A stretch of 64,000 nt of DNA, from contig CAZOMV010000005.1 in NCBI GenBank assembly GCA_964580995.1, forward strand, positions 29,472 through 93,471. The letters are read 5' to 3'. The notes beneath the pieces were generated by a model. It had not been told where the DNA came from. It saw only the letters and a list, made by a program, of their open reading frames with translations, and made no database searches. The position numbers and the translations under genes are program-made. The DNA is from JAKJEP01 sp964580995. Its GTDB lineage: Bacteria > Planctomycetota > Phycisphaerae > Sedimentisphaerales > SM23-30. The stretch's first letter is position 1, and the number at the start of each line of letters is the position of its first letter. Below are positions 41,674-50,227 of this stretch, piece after piece.

Positions 41674-44454
41674 TTAACTCACCAGGACGGTGTTGCTGAC
41701 GACGGTAAGATATTTGACCAAAACCTCATGCAATTGTTCCCGGTTGATCGGCTTCGTTACATATCCGTCACACCCAACCTCCAGGCATTTCTCTTGGTCC
41801 CCCTTGAGTGCATGAGCCGTCAACGCCACAATCGGTGTGGTAATATTCTGCTGCCGCAGCGTGCGCGTAGCATCATACCCGTTCATCACCGGCATTTGCA
41901 TATCCATCAAAATCAAATCGTAGGATTGTGACGTAGCGGCATCCACCGCTTGCTGCCCATTTTCCGCCAGGTCCGGTTCAAGCCCGGCTTTTTTCAGCAA
42001 TACCTGTATCAGTTTCTGGTTCGGTAGGGCATCTTCGACAATCAGAACCCGGCCGGAATACCGATTGGGTGATACCAGGACAGGCGGGGCGGAAGATTCG
42101 AGAGTCTGCGGTTTTTCCAGTGTCGTTTGTCCATCGACCTCGATCCCGACGGGAATGGTCATGGTGAAAATACTGCCTTTTCCCATTTCGCTGTGGACGG
42201 TTACCGTACCGCCCAGCAGCATGGCCAGTTGTTTGGTAATAGTTAATCCCAGGCCGGTGCCGCCGTATTTACGGGTGGTCGAGTTGTCCGCCTGGGAAAA
42301 GGCCTGAAAAATGCTATCAAGTTTATCCGCCGGGATCCCGATCCCGCTGTCTTCTACGACAAATCGAATAAAGGGGATATTCTCAATGGTTTGCAGCGAC
42401 GCGGTGAGGTGAACAAATCCGGTTGTTGTAAATTTGATCGCATTGCCTACCAGGTTAATCAGGCACTGCTGCAAGCGCGTCGAATCCGTGCAAATCAGGG
42501 CCGGCAGGGCGGTCTGATGAATCACCTTGAATTCCAGCCTTTTTTCCTCGGCTTTGAAATGAAAAATGCCGCCAACGGTATCCAGGATTTGTTTCAGAGA
42601 ACATTCGATGCATTCGATCTGTAAATTTCCGGATTCAATTTTGGAAAAATCGAGAATATCATTGATTACCCGGAGCATACTTTTTCCCGATTCCCGGATG
42701 GTGTTGACATAATCGCAATGCTGAGAAGACAGATCATCCTGTGCCAGCAGGTCCGTAAAACCCAGAATGGCGTTCATCGGAGTTCGGATCTCATGACTCA
42801 TATTGGCCAGGAACTCGCTTTTGGCCCGGCTGGCCGCGGTCGCCTCCCGGGCCAGTTGATTCGCGAGGGCGGTTGCCGTTTCCAGTTGCCGGTTCGTTTC
42901 CAGCAGCGATTCTTCCGATTCTTTGCGGACCACAATATGCCGCCACCCATCCATCAATAGCTGCAACTGGCGCATGTCACGATCATCGTAGTCCGTCGGT
43001 TTATTGCCCACCCCGACCACAGCCACGATTCGGCCCTTCTCGAATACCGGAATATTTATATGACGGATGACCGGAACATGCCCCTCAGGCGTACCCCGTT
43101 TGCAGGGATTCGGTGCGGCATAATCATTGGTGATAACGGGTTTCCGCTGACGGACCGCCTCGCCCCACAATCCCGTCTTTTCCACCGGATAAACGATCGG
43201 CTGATCGACAACCATGCACGAAGCATGCGCCGATTTCGACCAGTACTGCATCGTCATAACCGTTTCGTCCTCATTGAGCGTCGCCAGATATCCGATGGTG
43301 CTGCGCGTCATCTGGATCCCGTCTTCGACCACGGCGGCGATAATCTCCTGATACGAGCCCCCGGTCATTTGATTGATCGCCAGGAGTGACGTCATCCGCT
43401 CAATTTCCATGACCCGGTCTTCTTCCGCCTGTTTGCGATGGGTAATATCGTTGACCACCTCGATGAATCCCTGGATCTCGCCGGTCGGAGACGTAACCGG
43501 AAAAGCCTGAATCAACACCGAAAAAGCACGTCCGTCGTCAAGGATCCCCGTGGTTTCCACCTCCGCGGAAAGCCCGGTCGCCATCGCTTGCATCCCGGGA
43601 CAATGCGGGCAGACTTCCTCACGCTTCTCAAATTCCCGGAAACACTTCTTGCCGATAAACTCGCTTGGCGATTTGCAAAACATTTTGCCCTGCTTGTTGT
43701 TGATCATGCAGATCGTATGATTCGTATCGATCAGGGTAACCCCAATACCGACATTTTCAACCAGGGTTTTGTACAGGGACTCGCTCGCTCGCAAGGCTTC
43801 GTCCGCCTCTTTGCGTTGGGTAATGTCCCGCACCACCGCTTGCAGCATCACCCGGCCTTCCAGATCCATTCGGGTCAACTGAATCTCCGCGAAAAACAAC
43901 TCCCCATTACGGCGCTGGAGCTGCCATTCGAAAAATCGAGTGTCCTCCCGCAGTGCCGCCTCAATCAGTTCCCGGCCTTTTTCACGGGAGGCCCGTCCGT
44001 CCGGCTGCTTTTCCGGTGAAACGCTCCATGGATGGATCTTGGTTGTCTCGGCCTCGTTCGGAATGCCGAACATCTCCAGGGTCGCCGGATTCGCCCGGTT
44101 GACATGCCACAACGGTGGCTCCAGGATCATGATCGCGTCACGCGAACTTTCAAAAAGCATCCGATGCTTTTCCTCGCTTTTGCAGAGCGATTCCTTGGAC
44201 CGATGGCGTTCGATTCGTCTGGCCAGCCAAAAAGCCTGAACCAGGGAAACCAACGCCATGATGAAAATAATGCTTCCAATGCGAATATCCAACTGGCCGA
44301 GTATCGAATCCAGGCGGGCCTGAAAATCGGTTTTCAGCACGCTGTCAATACTGTGTTTGACCGTCAGGTGTGCACAGACAAAAATAACCGCGGCCATAAC
44401 CACATAGGACAGGATAATAAAAAAAGGAATTTTTTCTCTGATTCGTAACGGCAT
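41674..44454 (-). CDS. Hybrid sensor histidine kinase (2 TM, PAS-PAS-GAF-HK-REC)
   Basis: 926 aa from ATG 44454, which has GGAGG five bases upstream; ATGs at 44466-44469 lack one. Two transmembrane segments (about 9-31 and 52-71) flank a very short periplasmic loop. Then two PAS domains (about 90-340), a GAF domain (about 360-510), a HisKA motif MSHEIRTPMN (His554), HATPase boxes (DSGIGIP, GTGLGL) and a C-terminal receiver with LILMDMQMP (Asp851). The second PAS contains CPHCPGM, a Cys pair that may bind metal or sense redox. Autophosphorylation and internal transfer expected; output partner not in the window. Confidence 0.95.
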   Translation of the reverse strand: MPLRIREKIPFFIILSYVVMAAVIFVCAHLTVKHSIDSVLKTDFQARLDSILGQLDIRIGSIIFIMALVSLVQAFWLARRIERHRSKESLCKSEEKHRMLFESSRDAIMILEPPLWHVNRANPATLEMFGIPNEAETTKIHPWSVSPEKQPDGRASREKGRELIEAALREDTRFFEWQLQRRNGELFFAEIQLTRMDLEGRVMLQAVVRDITQRKEADEALRASESLYKTLVENVGIGVTLIDTNHTICMINNKQGKMFCKSPSEFIGKKCFREFEKREEVCPHCPGMQAMATGLSAEVETTGILDDGRAFSVLIQAFPVTSPTGEIQGFIEVVNDITHRKQAEEDRVMEIERMTSLLAINQMTGGSYQEIIAAVVEDGIQMTRSTIGYLATLNEDETVMTMQYWSKSAHASCMVVDQPIVYPVEKTGLWGEAVRQRKPVITNDYAAPNPCKRGTPEGHVPVIRHINIPVFEKGRIVAVVGVGNKPTDYDDRDMRQLQLLMDGWRHIVVRKESEESLLETNRQLETATALANQLAREATAASRAKSEFLANMSHEIRTPMNAILGFTDLLAQDDLSSQHCDYVNTIRESGKSMLRVINDILDFSKIESGNLQIECIECSLKQILDTVGGIFHFKAEEKRLEFKVIHQTALPALICTDSTRLQQCLINLVGNAIKFTTTGFVHLTASLQTIENIPFIRFVVEDSGIGIPADKLDSIFQAFSQADNSTTRKYGGTGLGLTITKQLAMLLGGTVTVHSEMGKGSIFTMTIPVGIEVDGQTTLEKPQTLESSAPPVLVSPNRYSGRVLIVEDALPNQKLIQVLLKKAGLEPDLAENGQQAVDAATSQSYDLILMDMQMPVMNGYDATRTLRQQNITTPIVALTAHALKGDQEKCLEVGCDGYVTKPINREQLHEVLVKYLTVVSNTVLVS

Positions 44455-44465
44455 AAAATCCTCCA

Positions 44466-44597
44466 TCACTTAATCAACTCAGACTGTTTCACCAGGACGA
44501 TGGAAAAGATAATGTTCAACCGTTTTTCCGAATATCCCCTCAACGCGCACCATCCCAGAATCCCGGCCACCCCAGCCAAAATCAATGAATACTGCAT
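44466..44597 (-). CDS. Small membrane protein (43 aa) upstream of the sensor kinase
   Basis: MQYSLILAGVAGILGWCALR... ending in SELIK; one hydrophobic segment at residues 4-19 and an amphipathic second half. ATG 44597 has AGGAG 7 nt upstream; longer in-frame starts lack a good site. The stop is 11 bp before the sensor kinase ATG. Could be a small regulator or partner of the kinase. Recognised by frame, ribosome site and position only. Confidence 0.45.
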   Translation of the reverse strand: MQYSLILAGVAGILGWCALRGYSEKRLNIIFSIVLVKQSELIK

Positions 44598-45104
44598 CTG
44601 CATACTCCTATCCCCTTCCCCACGCAATTTGAATGCCATTTGTTCCGGATATTGCATCGGTATAATAAAGGTGCCTTTAAAACTTTTTCAGCCCGCTTTT
44701 TAACCGGCAAATCACCATACCCCCTCTCTACCCTGAAAACCGCCATAACCGCCATAAAAAACGGCTCTCCCAGCATTACAAAATTCCATATAGGACCTTC
44801 CCGTTCGCCCCGCCCACCGCAGAAAACAGCCTCCTCAATGATATTCCAATTCCTCCATAGAACAGGGGCCATTCGAATAAAACATCCGCATGGGCAAAAC
44901 ACCCCTCCTCTACCCTGGGACCGATGTCCACGACTGCGCAAGGTTTTCCCCATTATTTTTGCCTAAAAATGACGTAACCCCTTGTCAATCCTCACTAAAA
45001 AAATTTTTACTTTGCGCAATTTTGGCCATTCACCGTGGCCATTTTCGCGCAATTTACCCATCCGTTAACCGATAACTATTTTGTAATTCGCAATTCCCTC
45101 TGTC

Positions 45105-45124
45105 ATTCCCGGGAAAACGGGAAT
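45105..45124. repeat. ATTCCCG-N6-CGGGAAT dyad
   Basis: Seven-base perfect arms with GGAAAA loop, of the TCATTCCCG...CGGGAAT form found as a dispersed intergenic hairpin in several bacterial phyla. Only one copy was noticed here. Confidence 0.4.
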
Positions 45125-45437
45125 CGATCTTCTCTTTTTATTCAAATCTTGATGAATGCGTGGGGTATAAGTGGCGGACGATAGGGACAATTATCAAGAT
45201 TTTTCTCTGACGGAGCCAACCGACAGAACCTGCACCGATACGGCCGAACAGAATTCCACCCAGTATTGTAAAAAGAGACTTGCGGCACAAAAAAGTGCGG
45301 TTCATGCCAAAATGGCTTCCGAACCGGCTAAATTCCTTATCCCGACAGAACGTACAGAAAGGTTCAGCAGCGCGGCCCGCGCGGTACCGATCTTGGTGAT
45401 TCCGTTACAACGCATCAATCAGTCCCTTAACGGGGAT

Positions 45438-45485
45438 ACTGAGTGTGATTTCCCAGATGGAATCATATGGGTCATCACACTCAGT
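45438..45485. repeat. 48-bp interrupted palindrome (12-bp perfect outer arms)
   Basis: ACTGAGTGTGAT (45438-45449) pairs exactly with ATCACACTCAGT (45474-45485); after a 2x2 internal mismatch CCCA pairs with TGGG. It lies 26 bp downstream of the PEP-CTERM gene stop, but no T-run follows on either strand, so it is not a standard intrinsic terminator. May protect the 3' end, or be an operator or mobile-element remnant. Confidence 0.55.
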
Positions 45486-45510
45486 TCCGCGGGAATCATA
45501 CGTCTAAAAG

Positions 45511-46107
45511 TTATCCGATAACACGCCGGCTGCGCAGGAAGCCGACCAGGCTAATCCCAATACTGCCCAGCAGGATCGCACCCGGGGCGGGCACACGGAT
45601 CAACTGCGACTGAATGTCAGAGCCCGTTTCGTAGGCATGGTTCAGCGTCCACAGGTTGAGAACATAGACATTTTCCCAGCCATTGGTATTCACGTTTGCC
45701 AGAAAGGGATTGGCGTCAACCGCGGCGTCCCAATCGGCATAGAAACCTTTTTCCGAATTACGGATCGCCAGGCCAAAGTCATCGGCCAGAGGATTTTGAC
45801 TTTGCGTCGGGGAACCGGTATTCAGATACGCGGAATAAATCCTTTTCGTTACCTCTTTCAACAGGGCATGGGCACCCTTATACATGACCGTTGACTCAAT
45901 GGTGGCTGTCATCTGCTTGTTGAACACCAGTGTCGGCGAATCCCACTCGACACAGAACGTATTGAAAGGGTTTCCGATCCCGGTAATCCGGAAAGGACCG
46001 CCGTCAAAGGTTCTGCCCGAGGTATTGGTAACCGTTACGGTATAGTTAGCGAATGCCGGGGCACTCACCAGGGCGATTAAGGCACAAATTACAAATAATT
46101 TTCTCAT
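45511..46107 (-). CDS. PEP-CTERM secreted protein
   Basis: 198 aa from ATG 46107 (GGAGAG upstream); the frame extends to 46290, but the signal peptide begins at MRKLFVICALIALVSAPAFA. The mature region has an NxFCVEWDSPTLVF-type motif seen in short PEP-CTERM proteins with a Cys near a Glu. The tail is VPAPGAILLGSIGISLVGFLRSRRV: PEP-CTERM sorting signal (Pro-Ala-Pro variant), hydrophobic helix, Arg cluster. Such tails are handled by an exosortase, not found in this window. Probably exported and attached to the outer surface or matrix. Confidence 0.88.
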   Translation of the reverse strand: MRKLFVICALIALVSAPAFANYTVTVTNTSGRTFDGGPFRITGIGNPFNTFCVEWDSPTLVFNKQMTATIESTVMYKGAHALLKEVTKRIYSAYLNTGSPTQSQNPLADDFGLAIRNSEKGFYADWDAAVDANPFLANVNTNGWENVYVLNLWTLNHAYETGSDIQSQLIRVPAPGAILLGSIGISLVGFLRSRRVIG

Positions 46108-46743
46108 TCTTCTCTCCGTTACAAAAATACTTATTTTCCACCTGTCGTCACCAAAACGACAGTAATCAATAATACTCCCAAAATGCTCATGGGGCAAGGA
46201 AAACGGAACGATATGAGGGGCATTATTTGAAATTTCCGCTATTACAAATGCTGTTATTCGCTCCACCGGCATAGTATATGCATAATCCACATCTTACGTA
46301 TATTCACTGCGCCGTACAGACAAACAATAACCTGCCGGCCAACAGAACGAATCGATCCTTTTTATATTATCATATTACCCAATAGCGCCATTTATAGTAT
46401 CCGGATTCCCATCCTGCCAACCCGCCAACAAAATCATGGACGGTTTCGCGTCCGATAAATAGTTTTCCGCTTAATCCCATCAACAGGGAGCGGACCGATG
46501 TCCGAACCAACCAAAAAAACTATTGTTTTTCTGGCCGGGCAGGAATCACCAGGCTGCCGGCCCTATGTACCCCGGCCGCTGTTTATGCCGGCGGCCTCCC
46601 TGCGCTAAATCCCTTTCCTGCGCCCGGCTCGAACTCAGCCCCTTTTGGGAAGTTGAACCAATAAAAAAATCCTTGCTCCTGCCGGTAAACAGCGGAAGCA
46701 AGGATTACATAATCATCCCGGTCGAAATCATTCAAACCATAGT
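46108..46743. other. 636-bp intergenic region between two PEP-CTERM genes
   Basis: No gene supported. Contains the upstream region of the 46107 gene, a GGCCGGGCAG/CTGCCGGCC hairpin at 46533-46562 with no T-run, and the terminator at 46663-46706 belonging to the gene on its right. A plus frame at 46523-46885 has no supporting signals. Confidence 0.5.
46663..46706 (-). terminator. Intrinsic terminator of the 213-aa PEP-CTERM gene
   Basis: In minus orientation AATCCTTGCT...AGCAAGGATT forms a 10-bp perfect stem, extended by further pairs, followed immediately by seven T (46669-46663). The hairpin starts about 38 bp after the stop codon at 46744. Confidence 0.85.
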
Positions 46744-47385
46744 TTATAGGGCTTGCCTCCGGCGTAACCAACCAACCAGGCCAACACCAACACTCCCTAA
46801 CAGAACCGCACCGGGAGCAGGAACAACGGGGGTATTGACAAAGGATTCACTCTTGTCATCACCTTCTTCCCCACCAATCGCCTGAACATGCAAACCAATC
46901 CGCAAGGCGCCCGAATCCAGGGCGGCAAGCAGATCATCATACGTCTTATTCAAAGAAAATGCCAAACCGAGCTCTTCACCCGGGTCAACACCCCATTTGG
47001 GAGAAGGGTTCTTAGCGGAAAAAGAAAGAGAGGCAATAAAAGGAGTGGATAGGGATTTTCCACCTGGTAAATCTTTATCACTCTCATCAAAATTAACCCC
47101 ATCCAGTGGGATCCCGGTAATGCTTTGCAAACTGCCCAGAATCGGACTATCGGCATCATCAAAGCAAACCAATGTAATCACAGATGCGACAGGGCCGGCA
47201 TTAGAAAAATTAAATTGCACTCCGCCGCCGATTAGGGAGGTGATTTCTACGCTAAGCTGAGAGGCAACCGGCGTATTGCCGTTATTGGTAATTTGCGTGA
47301 AACCATAGGTAGGATTGGCATTCGCCGTCCCAACAAGTCCCATCAACAGTAAAACACATCCGAAGAGCATCCATTTATTTTTCAT
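46744..47385 (-). CDS. PEP-CTERM secreted protein
   Basis: 213 aa from ATG 47385 (GTGGAG upstream). Signal peptide MKNKWMLFGCVLLLMGLVGTANA. The central domain begins with a stretch typical of beta-sandwich PEP-CTERM proteins (ITNNGNTPVASQLSVEI.. GGGVQFNFSNAG). The tail VVPAPGAVLLGSVGVGLVGWLRRRQ is a clear PEP-CTERM signal, almost identical in layout to the 198-aa protein. Flanked by its own promoter-like sequence (47444-47472) and terminator (46663-46706), so it is a single-gene unit. Confidence 0.9.
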   Translation of the reverse strand: MKNKWMLFGCVLLLMGLVGTANANPTYGFTQITNNGNTPVASQLSVEITSLIGGGVQFNFSNAGPVASVITLVCFDDADSPILGSLQSITGIPLDGVNFDESDKDLPGGKSLSTPFIASLSFSAKNPSPKWGVDPGEELGLAFSLNKTYDDLLAALDSGALRIGLHVQAIGGEEGDDKSESFVNTPVVPAPGAVLLGSVGVGLVGWLRRRQAL

Positions 47386-47443
47386 AGTAGTTTTCTCCAC
47401 TTGAAATAAATTCTTTCCATCCAGTCTTTTAGATACATTAATT

Positions 47444-47472
47444 ATGGTACTCAAAAAATATTGTTTTGTCAA
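47444..47472 (-). promoter_or_regulatory. Candidate promoter of the 213-aa PEP-CTERM gene
   Basis: Minus: TTGACA (47472-47467), 17-nt spacer, TACCAT (47449-47444). Perfect -35, four of six in the -10. The surrounding ATTGACAAAACA is shared with the candidate promoter at 48611. Confidence 0.5.
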
Positions 47473-47567
47473 TAAATGGAAGGGGTATTTCAGGGAAAAG
47501 AGACAAAATGCAAATTCGATACACGATACAACCAATACAATCGTTACATTTTATTTATTTTCACAAT

Positions 47568-47623
47568 AAAAAAACAGGGGGAATATCTTATTATCTGCAC
47601 TTGAAACAGATATTCTCCCTGTT
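47568..47623 (-). terminator. Intrinsic terminator of the 158-aa secreted protein gene
   Basis: Minus: AACAGGGAGAATATCT pairs with AGATATTCCCCCTGTT over 16 positions with one G-T pair (47623-47608 / 47588-47573), followed by a seven-T run (47574-47568). The stop codon is about 75 bp upstream. Confidence 0.85.
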
Positions 47624-47698
47624 ACAACACCGCTCAACGGATGGATTCCGAGCCAGCCCGATTCGCCGGCTGGCCGATTCTACCTGTAGTTTCCGGGC

Positions 47699-48175
47699 CT
47701 ATTCGTAAATTTCCTCACCGCCCTCATCGTTACCGGTCTGTCCGGCCAGGACGTACATGATTTCATCCACGGCATCATTGGCATCGAACCGAATCTGGTC
47801 CACCGCCTCCTCATAGGCACTCATCACCTCCCCAGCCAGGTCCGGCCAACCCATCCGGTAAAGAAAAAATGCACACCATCGGCAGTTGTTGGTGACCGTA
47901 ATGACGCTTACCCTTTGCATCATGCGGATCCGGGTGATTGCCTGAAAAGCCGTGACCTGGGCTTTCCATGTCTGGCCCGCCAGCAGAAAATCGGTAATGT
48001 TATTTACCGCGGCGGTCTTCACATTATAGATACGATCACAACTCTGTCCGACAACTCGTTGTACTTCGCCGATACAGTTGTCGGCCAGGGTGTAAGGATC
48101 CGGCTTGGCTTGAACCTTTTGCACACTAAATCCCAATCCCCATGCCAGGCAAAATATGACCATGGTCTTTCTCAT
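47699..48175 (-). CDS. Small secreted protein of unknown function
   Basis: 158 aa. Signal peptide MRKTMVIFCLAWGLGFSVQKVQA; mature part predicted helical, with four Cys (CIGEV, SCDRI, CRWC) that could form disulfides. No membrane segment after the signal and no PEP-CTERM tail. Ribosome site AAAGGA 8 nt before ATG 48175. Own terminator downstream. I recognise no family. Lies among PEP-CTERM and dockerin-type secreted proteins, so a surface or matrix role is plausible but unproven. Confidence 0.7.
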   Translation of the reverse strand: MRKTMVIFCLAWGLGFSVQKVQAKPDPYTLADNCIGEVQRVVGQSCDRIYNVKTAAVNNITDFLLAGQTWKAQVTAFQAITRIRMMQRVSVITVTNNCRWCAFFLYRMGWPDLAGEVMSAYEEAVDQIRFDANDAVDEIMYVLAGQTGNDEGGEEIYE

Positions 48176-48611
48176 ACATACCGTCCTTTCTCAGAAATAA
48201 GCGTGAATCTCGAATCCCGGCGCCGATCAACACCAATCGGCCCAGCCAGGCAGTAACCACACCATAATTGTTCTCTCTGCGAAAATCCGGCTGCCTCAAA
48301 ACCATATGACACGTTAGCCATTGTCGGAAATGCTGCTCTTCCTACCCCTGAATCCGGATCAAAATGATCCGTTTGAAATGTACGATACAATACACTACTA
48401 GGCAACACCTATTATCTCTTTTGCCCTATTTTCGCATAATCCTTACTTTGCCCAATCGTAATAACCGTCAAACTTGATTATTCTGTGTTTAATACTGATA
48501 TACAGGGGAATAACAGGGAAAATCTCTCAGCCAAACTGCGATAATTAACCAGATATTCTGGTTTTACGAATGGTAGGGCCAAAATAAACGGGAAAGTCCG
48601 ATAATTTTTTA

Positions 48612-48640
48612 TTGACAAAACATCTAATTTTCTTTAGATG
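48612..48640 (+). promoter_or_regulatory. Candidate promoter of the dockerin/SUMF1 gene
   Basis: TTGACA (48612-48617), 17-nt spacer, TAGATG (48635-48640; three of six). The -35 is perfect, the -10 poor. A CATCTAA/TTAGATG dyad spans 48621-48640, covering the spacer and -10, and could be an operator. Confidence 0.35.
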
Positions 48641-48706
48641 ACTTTTGCCAATAAAGGCATTGCTTGCACCCCAAGACAAGTAAGGTTTTTGAAAATAAAC
48701 GTGATG

Positions 48707-48749
48707 CCGGTGAGCAGAGAGAGTGGTAAATTTCTGCGCCGGTTTTTTT
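48707..48749 (+). terminator. Intrinsic terminator inside a 5' leader (attenuator candidate)
   Basis: CCGG/CCGG and GCAGA/TCTGC stems (48707-48742) followed by seven T (48743-48749), only 28 bp before the start codon of the plus-strand gene at 48777. No plus-strand gene ends within 12 kb upstream, so it does not serve an upstream gene. It fits transcription attenuation or the end of a short RNA. Confidence 0.65.
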
Positions 48750-48776
48750 ATGCGCAAAATGAAAGGAAAATAGAAA

Positions 48777-49838
48777 TTGGCTAAAAGTGCATTTACTGCT
48801 GAACAGCAAGAAAGGATTTTTATTGCCAGGCAGCAACAGGACAAAAAAAGAACACGAACCATCATTACGCAGGTTATCGCCATTATTCTAATATTTTCTA
48901 CCGTTTTGCCTGCCATGACAGCCTGCCCGACCGCGGATGTAACGGGCGATTGCCGGGTTGACCTGGAAGATTTAGCCATACTGGCCAGATGGTGGCTGGA
49001 TGACTGTGATCTATCCAACGACTGGTGCGACAACTCAGATTTTGCCCCGAATGGGATTATCGATCTGTCCGACTTTTCCGTATTGTCTTCGCAATGGCTG
49101 CTGGAGGGCCAACGGGAGCCGGATGGGATGGCCTGGGTGGCTATTAACGATCCGGGAGTCCCCGGGCATAGAGGCTTTGACGGACAGATGAGCAAATACG
49201 AAACGACCAATGCCCAGTATTGCCAGTTCCTGAACGCCGCCCTTGCTTCCGGCGATATAACCGTCATCGGCAATCACGTCTACGGGGCCGGCGGCCTCAA
49301 TAGCGGAGAGGATTATGTCGATCAGGTGTATTATAACCTTGCCGGTGAGGGCCTTACTTGCGATGGAGCCGCCAGCGGCGGAGCGGCAAGGATCCATTAC
49401 CAGGCAGGCGGGTTCACCGTGGACAGCGGTCTGGAAAACCATCCGGTCACCTATGTCAGTTGGTACGGGGCCACCGCCTTCGGTAATTATTACGGCTATC
49501 GATTGCCCACCGAATGGGAATGGCAGGCCGTGGCGGATTATGACGGCAGCTACACCTATAGCTGCGGCCCCAGCATCGATAACAGTATGGCGAACTATTT
49601 GGGTTCAATCCATCCACACGGTACCAGCGAAGTGGGTACTTTCGGGCTTTATGGCTATGGATTGTGCGATATGGAAGGGAATGTCTGGGAGTGGACCAGT
49701 ACCGTTATCTCCAGCAGCTTTTGCGCTCTCCGCGGCGGTAGCTGGGACTTCCACATCAACTTCTGCAAGGTCTCATCCCGGAACTTCAGCAACCCCTACA
49801 GCACCGACGACTACAGCGGTTTTCGCGTCTGCCGCTAA
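48777..49838 (+). CDS. Exported dockerin plus SUMF1/FGE-like protein
   Basis: 353 aa from TTG 48777 with AAAGGAAAA upstream. A 28-residue charged N-terminus precedes a hydrophobic export helix (ITQVIAIILIFSTVLPAMTA), then two dockerin-like EF-hand loops (DVTGDCRVDLEDL, NGIIDLSDF) at about 54-110, then a SUMF1 fold (YETTNAQYCQFLN, RLPTEWEWQ, GNVWEWTS, LRGGSW, GFRVCR). True formylglycine-generating enzymes need two Cys in the RGGSW region; only one is present (NFCKVSSR), so enzymatic sulfatase activation is unlikely. Probably a surface binding or scaffold protein. Confidence 0.85.
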   Translation: MAKSAFTAEQQERIFIARQQQDKKRTRTIITQVIAIILIFSTVLPAMTACPTADVTGDCRVDLEDLAILARWWLDDCDLSNDWCDNSDFAPNGIIDLSDFSVLSSQWLLEGQREPDGMAWVAINDPGVPGHRGFDGQMSKYETTNAQYCQFLNAALASGDITVIGNHVYGAGGLNSGEDYVDQVYYNLAGEGLTCDGAASGGAARIHYQAGGFTVDSGLENHPVTYVSWYGATAFGNYYGYRLPTEWEWQAVADYDGSYTYSCGPSIDNSMANYLGSIHPHGTSEVGTFGLYGYGLCDMEGNVWEWTSTVISSSFCALRGGSWDFHINFCKVSSRNFSNPYSTDDYSGFRVCR

Positions 49839-49908
49839 GCACAGAGCCAGCCTATTCGCACAAAAAAACCCATTCCTCCCTTGGCATGTATACTCCCGGG
49901 TCAATTCA

Positions 49909-50067
49909 TCATTCCGGCACATTCGGATCCGGATTAGTTGTGGTGGGAGTACTGCTGCTTTCATACTGTCCCAGATCCACTAGCGGTTTATCCAACTGTA
50001 GGTTGAAGCACCCGGCTATCCAAAAAACACCCACAATGGAAATCGCGTAATAAAAAAAACTGCGCAT
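49909..50067 (-). CDS. 52-aa lipoprotein
   Basis: Read directly on the minus strand: ATG 50067 with TAAGGAGAAAGGG upstream, MRSFFYYAISIVGVFWIAGC then a short Thr/Pro/Asn-rich tail ending NVPE. IAGC is a lipobox, so Cys20 would be lipidated and the remaining 32 residues exposed in the periplasm. It converges on the SUMF1-like gene with about 70 bp between. No family recognised. Confidence 0.6.
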   Translation of the reverse strand: MRSFFYYAISIVGVFWIAGCFNLQLDKPLVDLGQYESSSTPTTTNPDPNVPE

Positions 50068-50227
50068 CCCTTTCTCCTTAAGCTATTTATGTTTTACAAT
50101 TTCAATATATCTTCTAAATTCTATAGGCTATGGAACAAATGTCAATGACTCAACCAATGCATTTAATAATAGGATGTTCCGCCAACGGGAAAGAAAACCG
50201 GCATTGGAACGGGCAGCCGCAAGTCGC

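Larger units (their letters stand above)
44598..45510. other. 913-bp region without a convincing gene
   Basis: Holds direct repeats of GCGCAATTT and TGGCCATT near 45015-45055, an ATTCCCG/CGGGAAT stem (45105-45124), and a long imperfect palindrome (45438-45485). The only notable plus frame (GTG 45171 to 45521) has no ribosome site, signal or recognised motif and overlaps the end of the next gene, so I do not call it. Confidence 0.5.
47386..47698. other. 313-bp intergenic region: promoter and terminator only
   Basis: Holds the promoter-like hexamers of the gene on the left (47444-47472) and the terminator of the gene on the right (47568-47623). Also two TGTATCG-type words near 47517-47530 of unknown meaning. 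No gene supported. Confidence 0.5.
48176..48776. other. 601-bp gap: leader and attenuator of the next gene
   Basis: The left half (48176-48540) shows nothing recognisable. The right half carries a TTGACA-based promoter (48612), a TGCC/GGCA hairpin near 48644-48662, an intrinsic terminator (48707-48749) and a ribosome site (AAAGGAAAA) before the TTG at 48777. Confidence 0.5.

Noticed and set aside
45171..45521. Possible plus-strand gene of 116 codons from a GTG
   Set aside because: No ribosome site, no motif, overlaps the end of the PEP-CTERM gene and spans a palindrome.
46533..46562. GC hairpin as terminator
   Set aside because: No T-run on either strand follows the GGCCGG stem; the real terminator lies at 46663-46706.
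48545..49273. Minus frame of 242 codons
   Set aside because: Antisense to the leader and dockerin part of the SUMF1-like gene; no family features.
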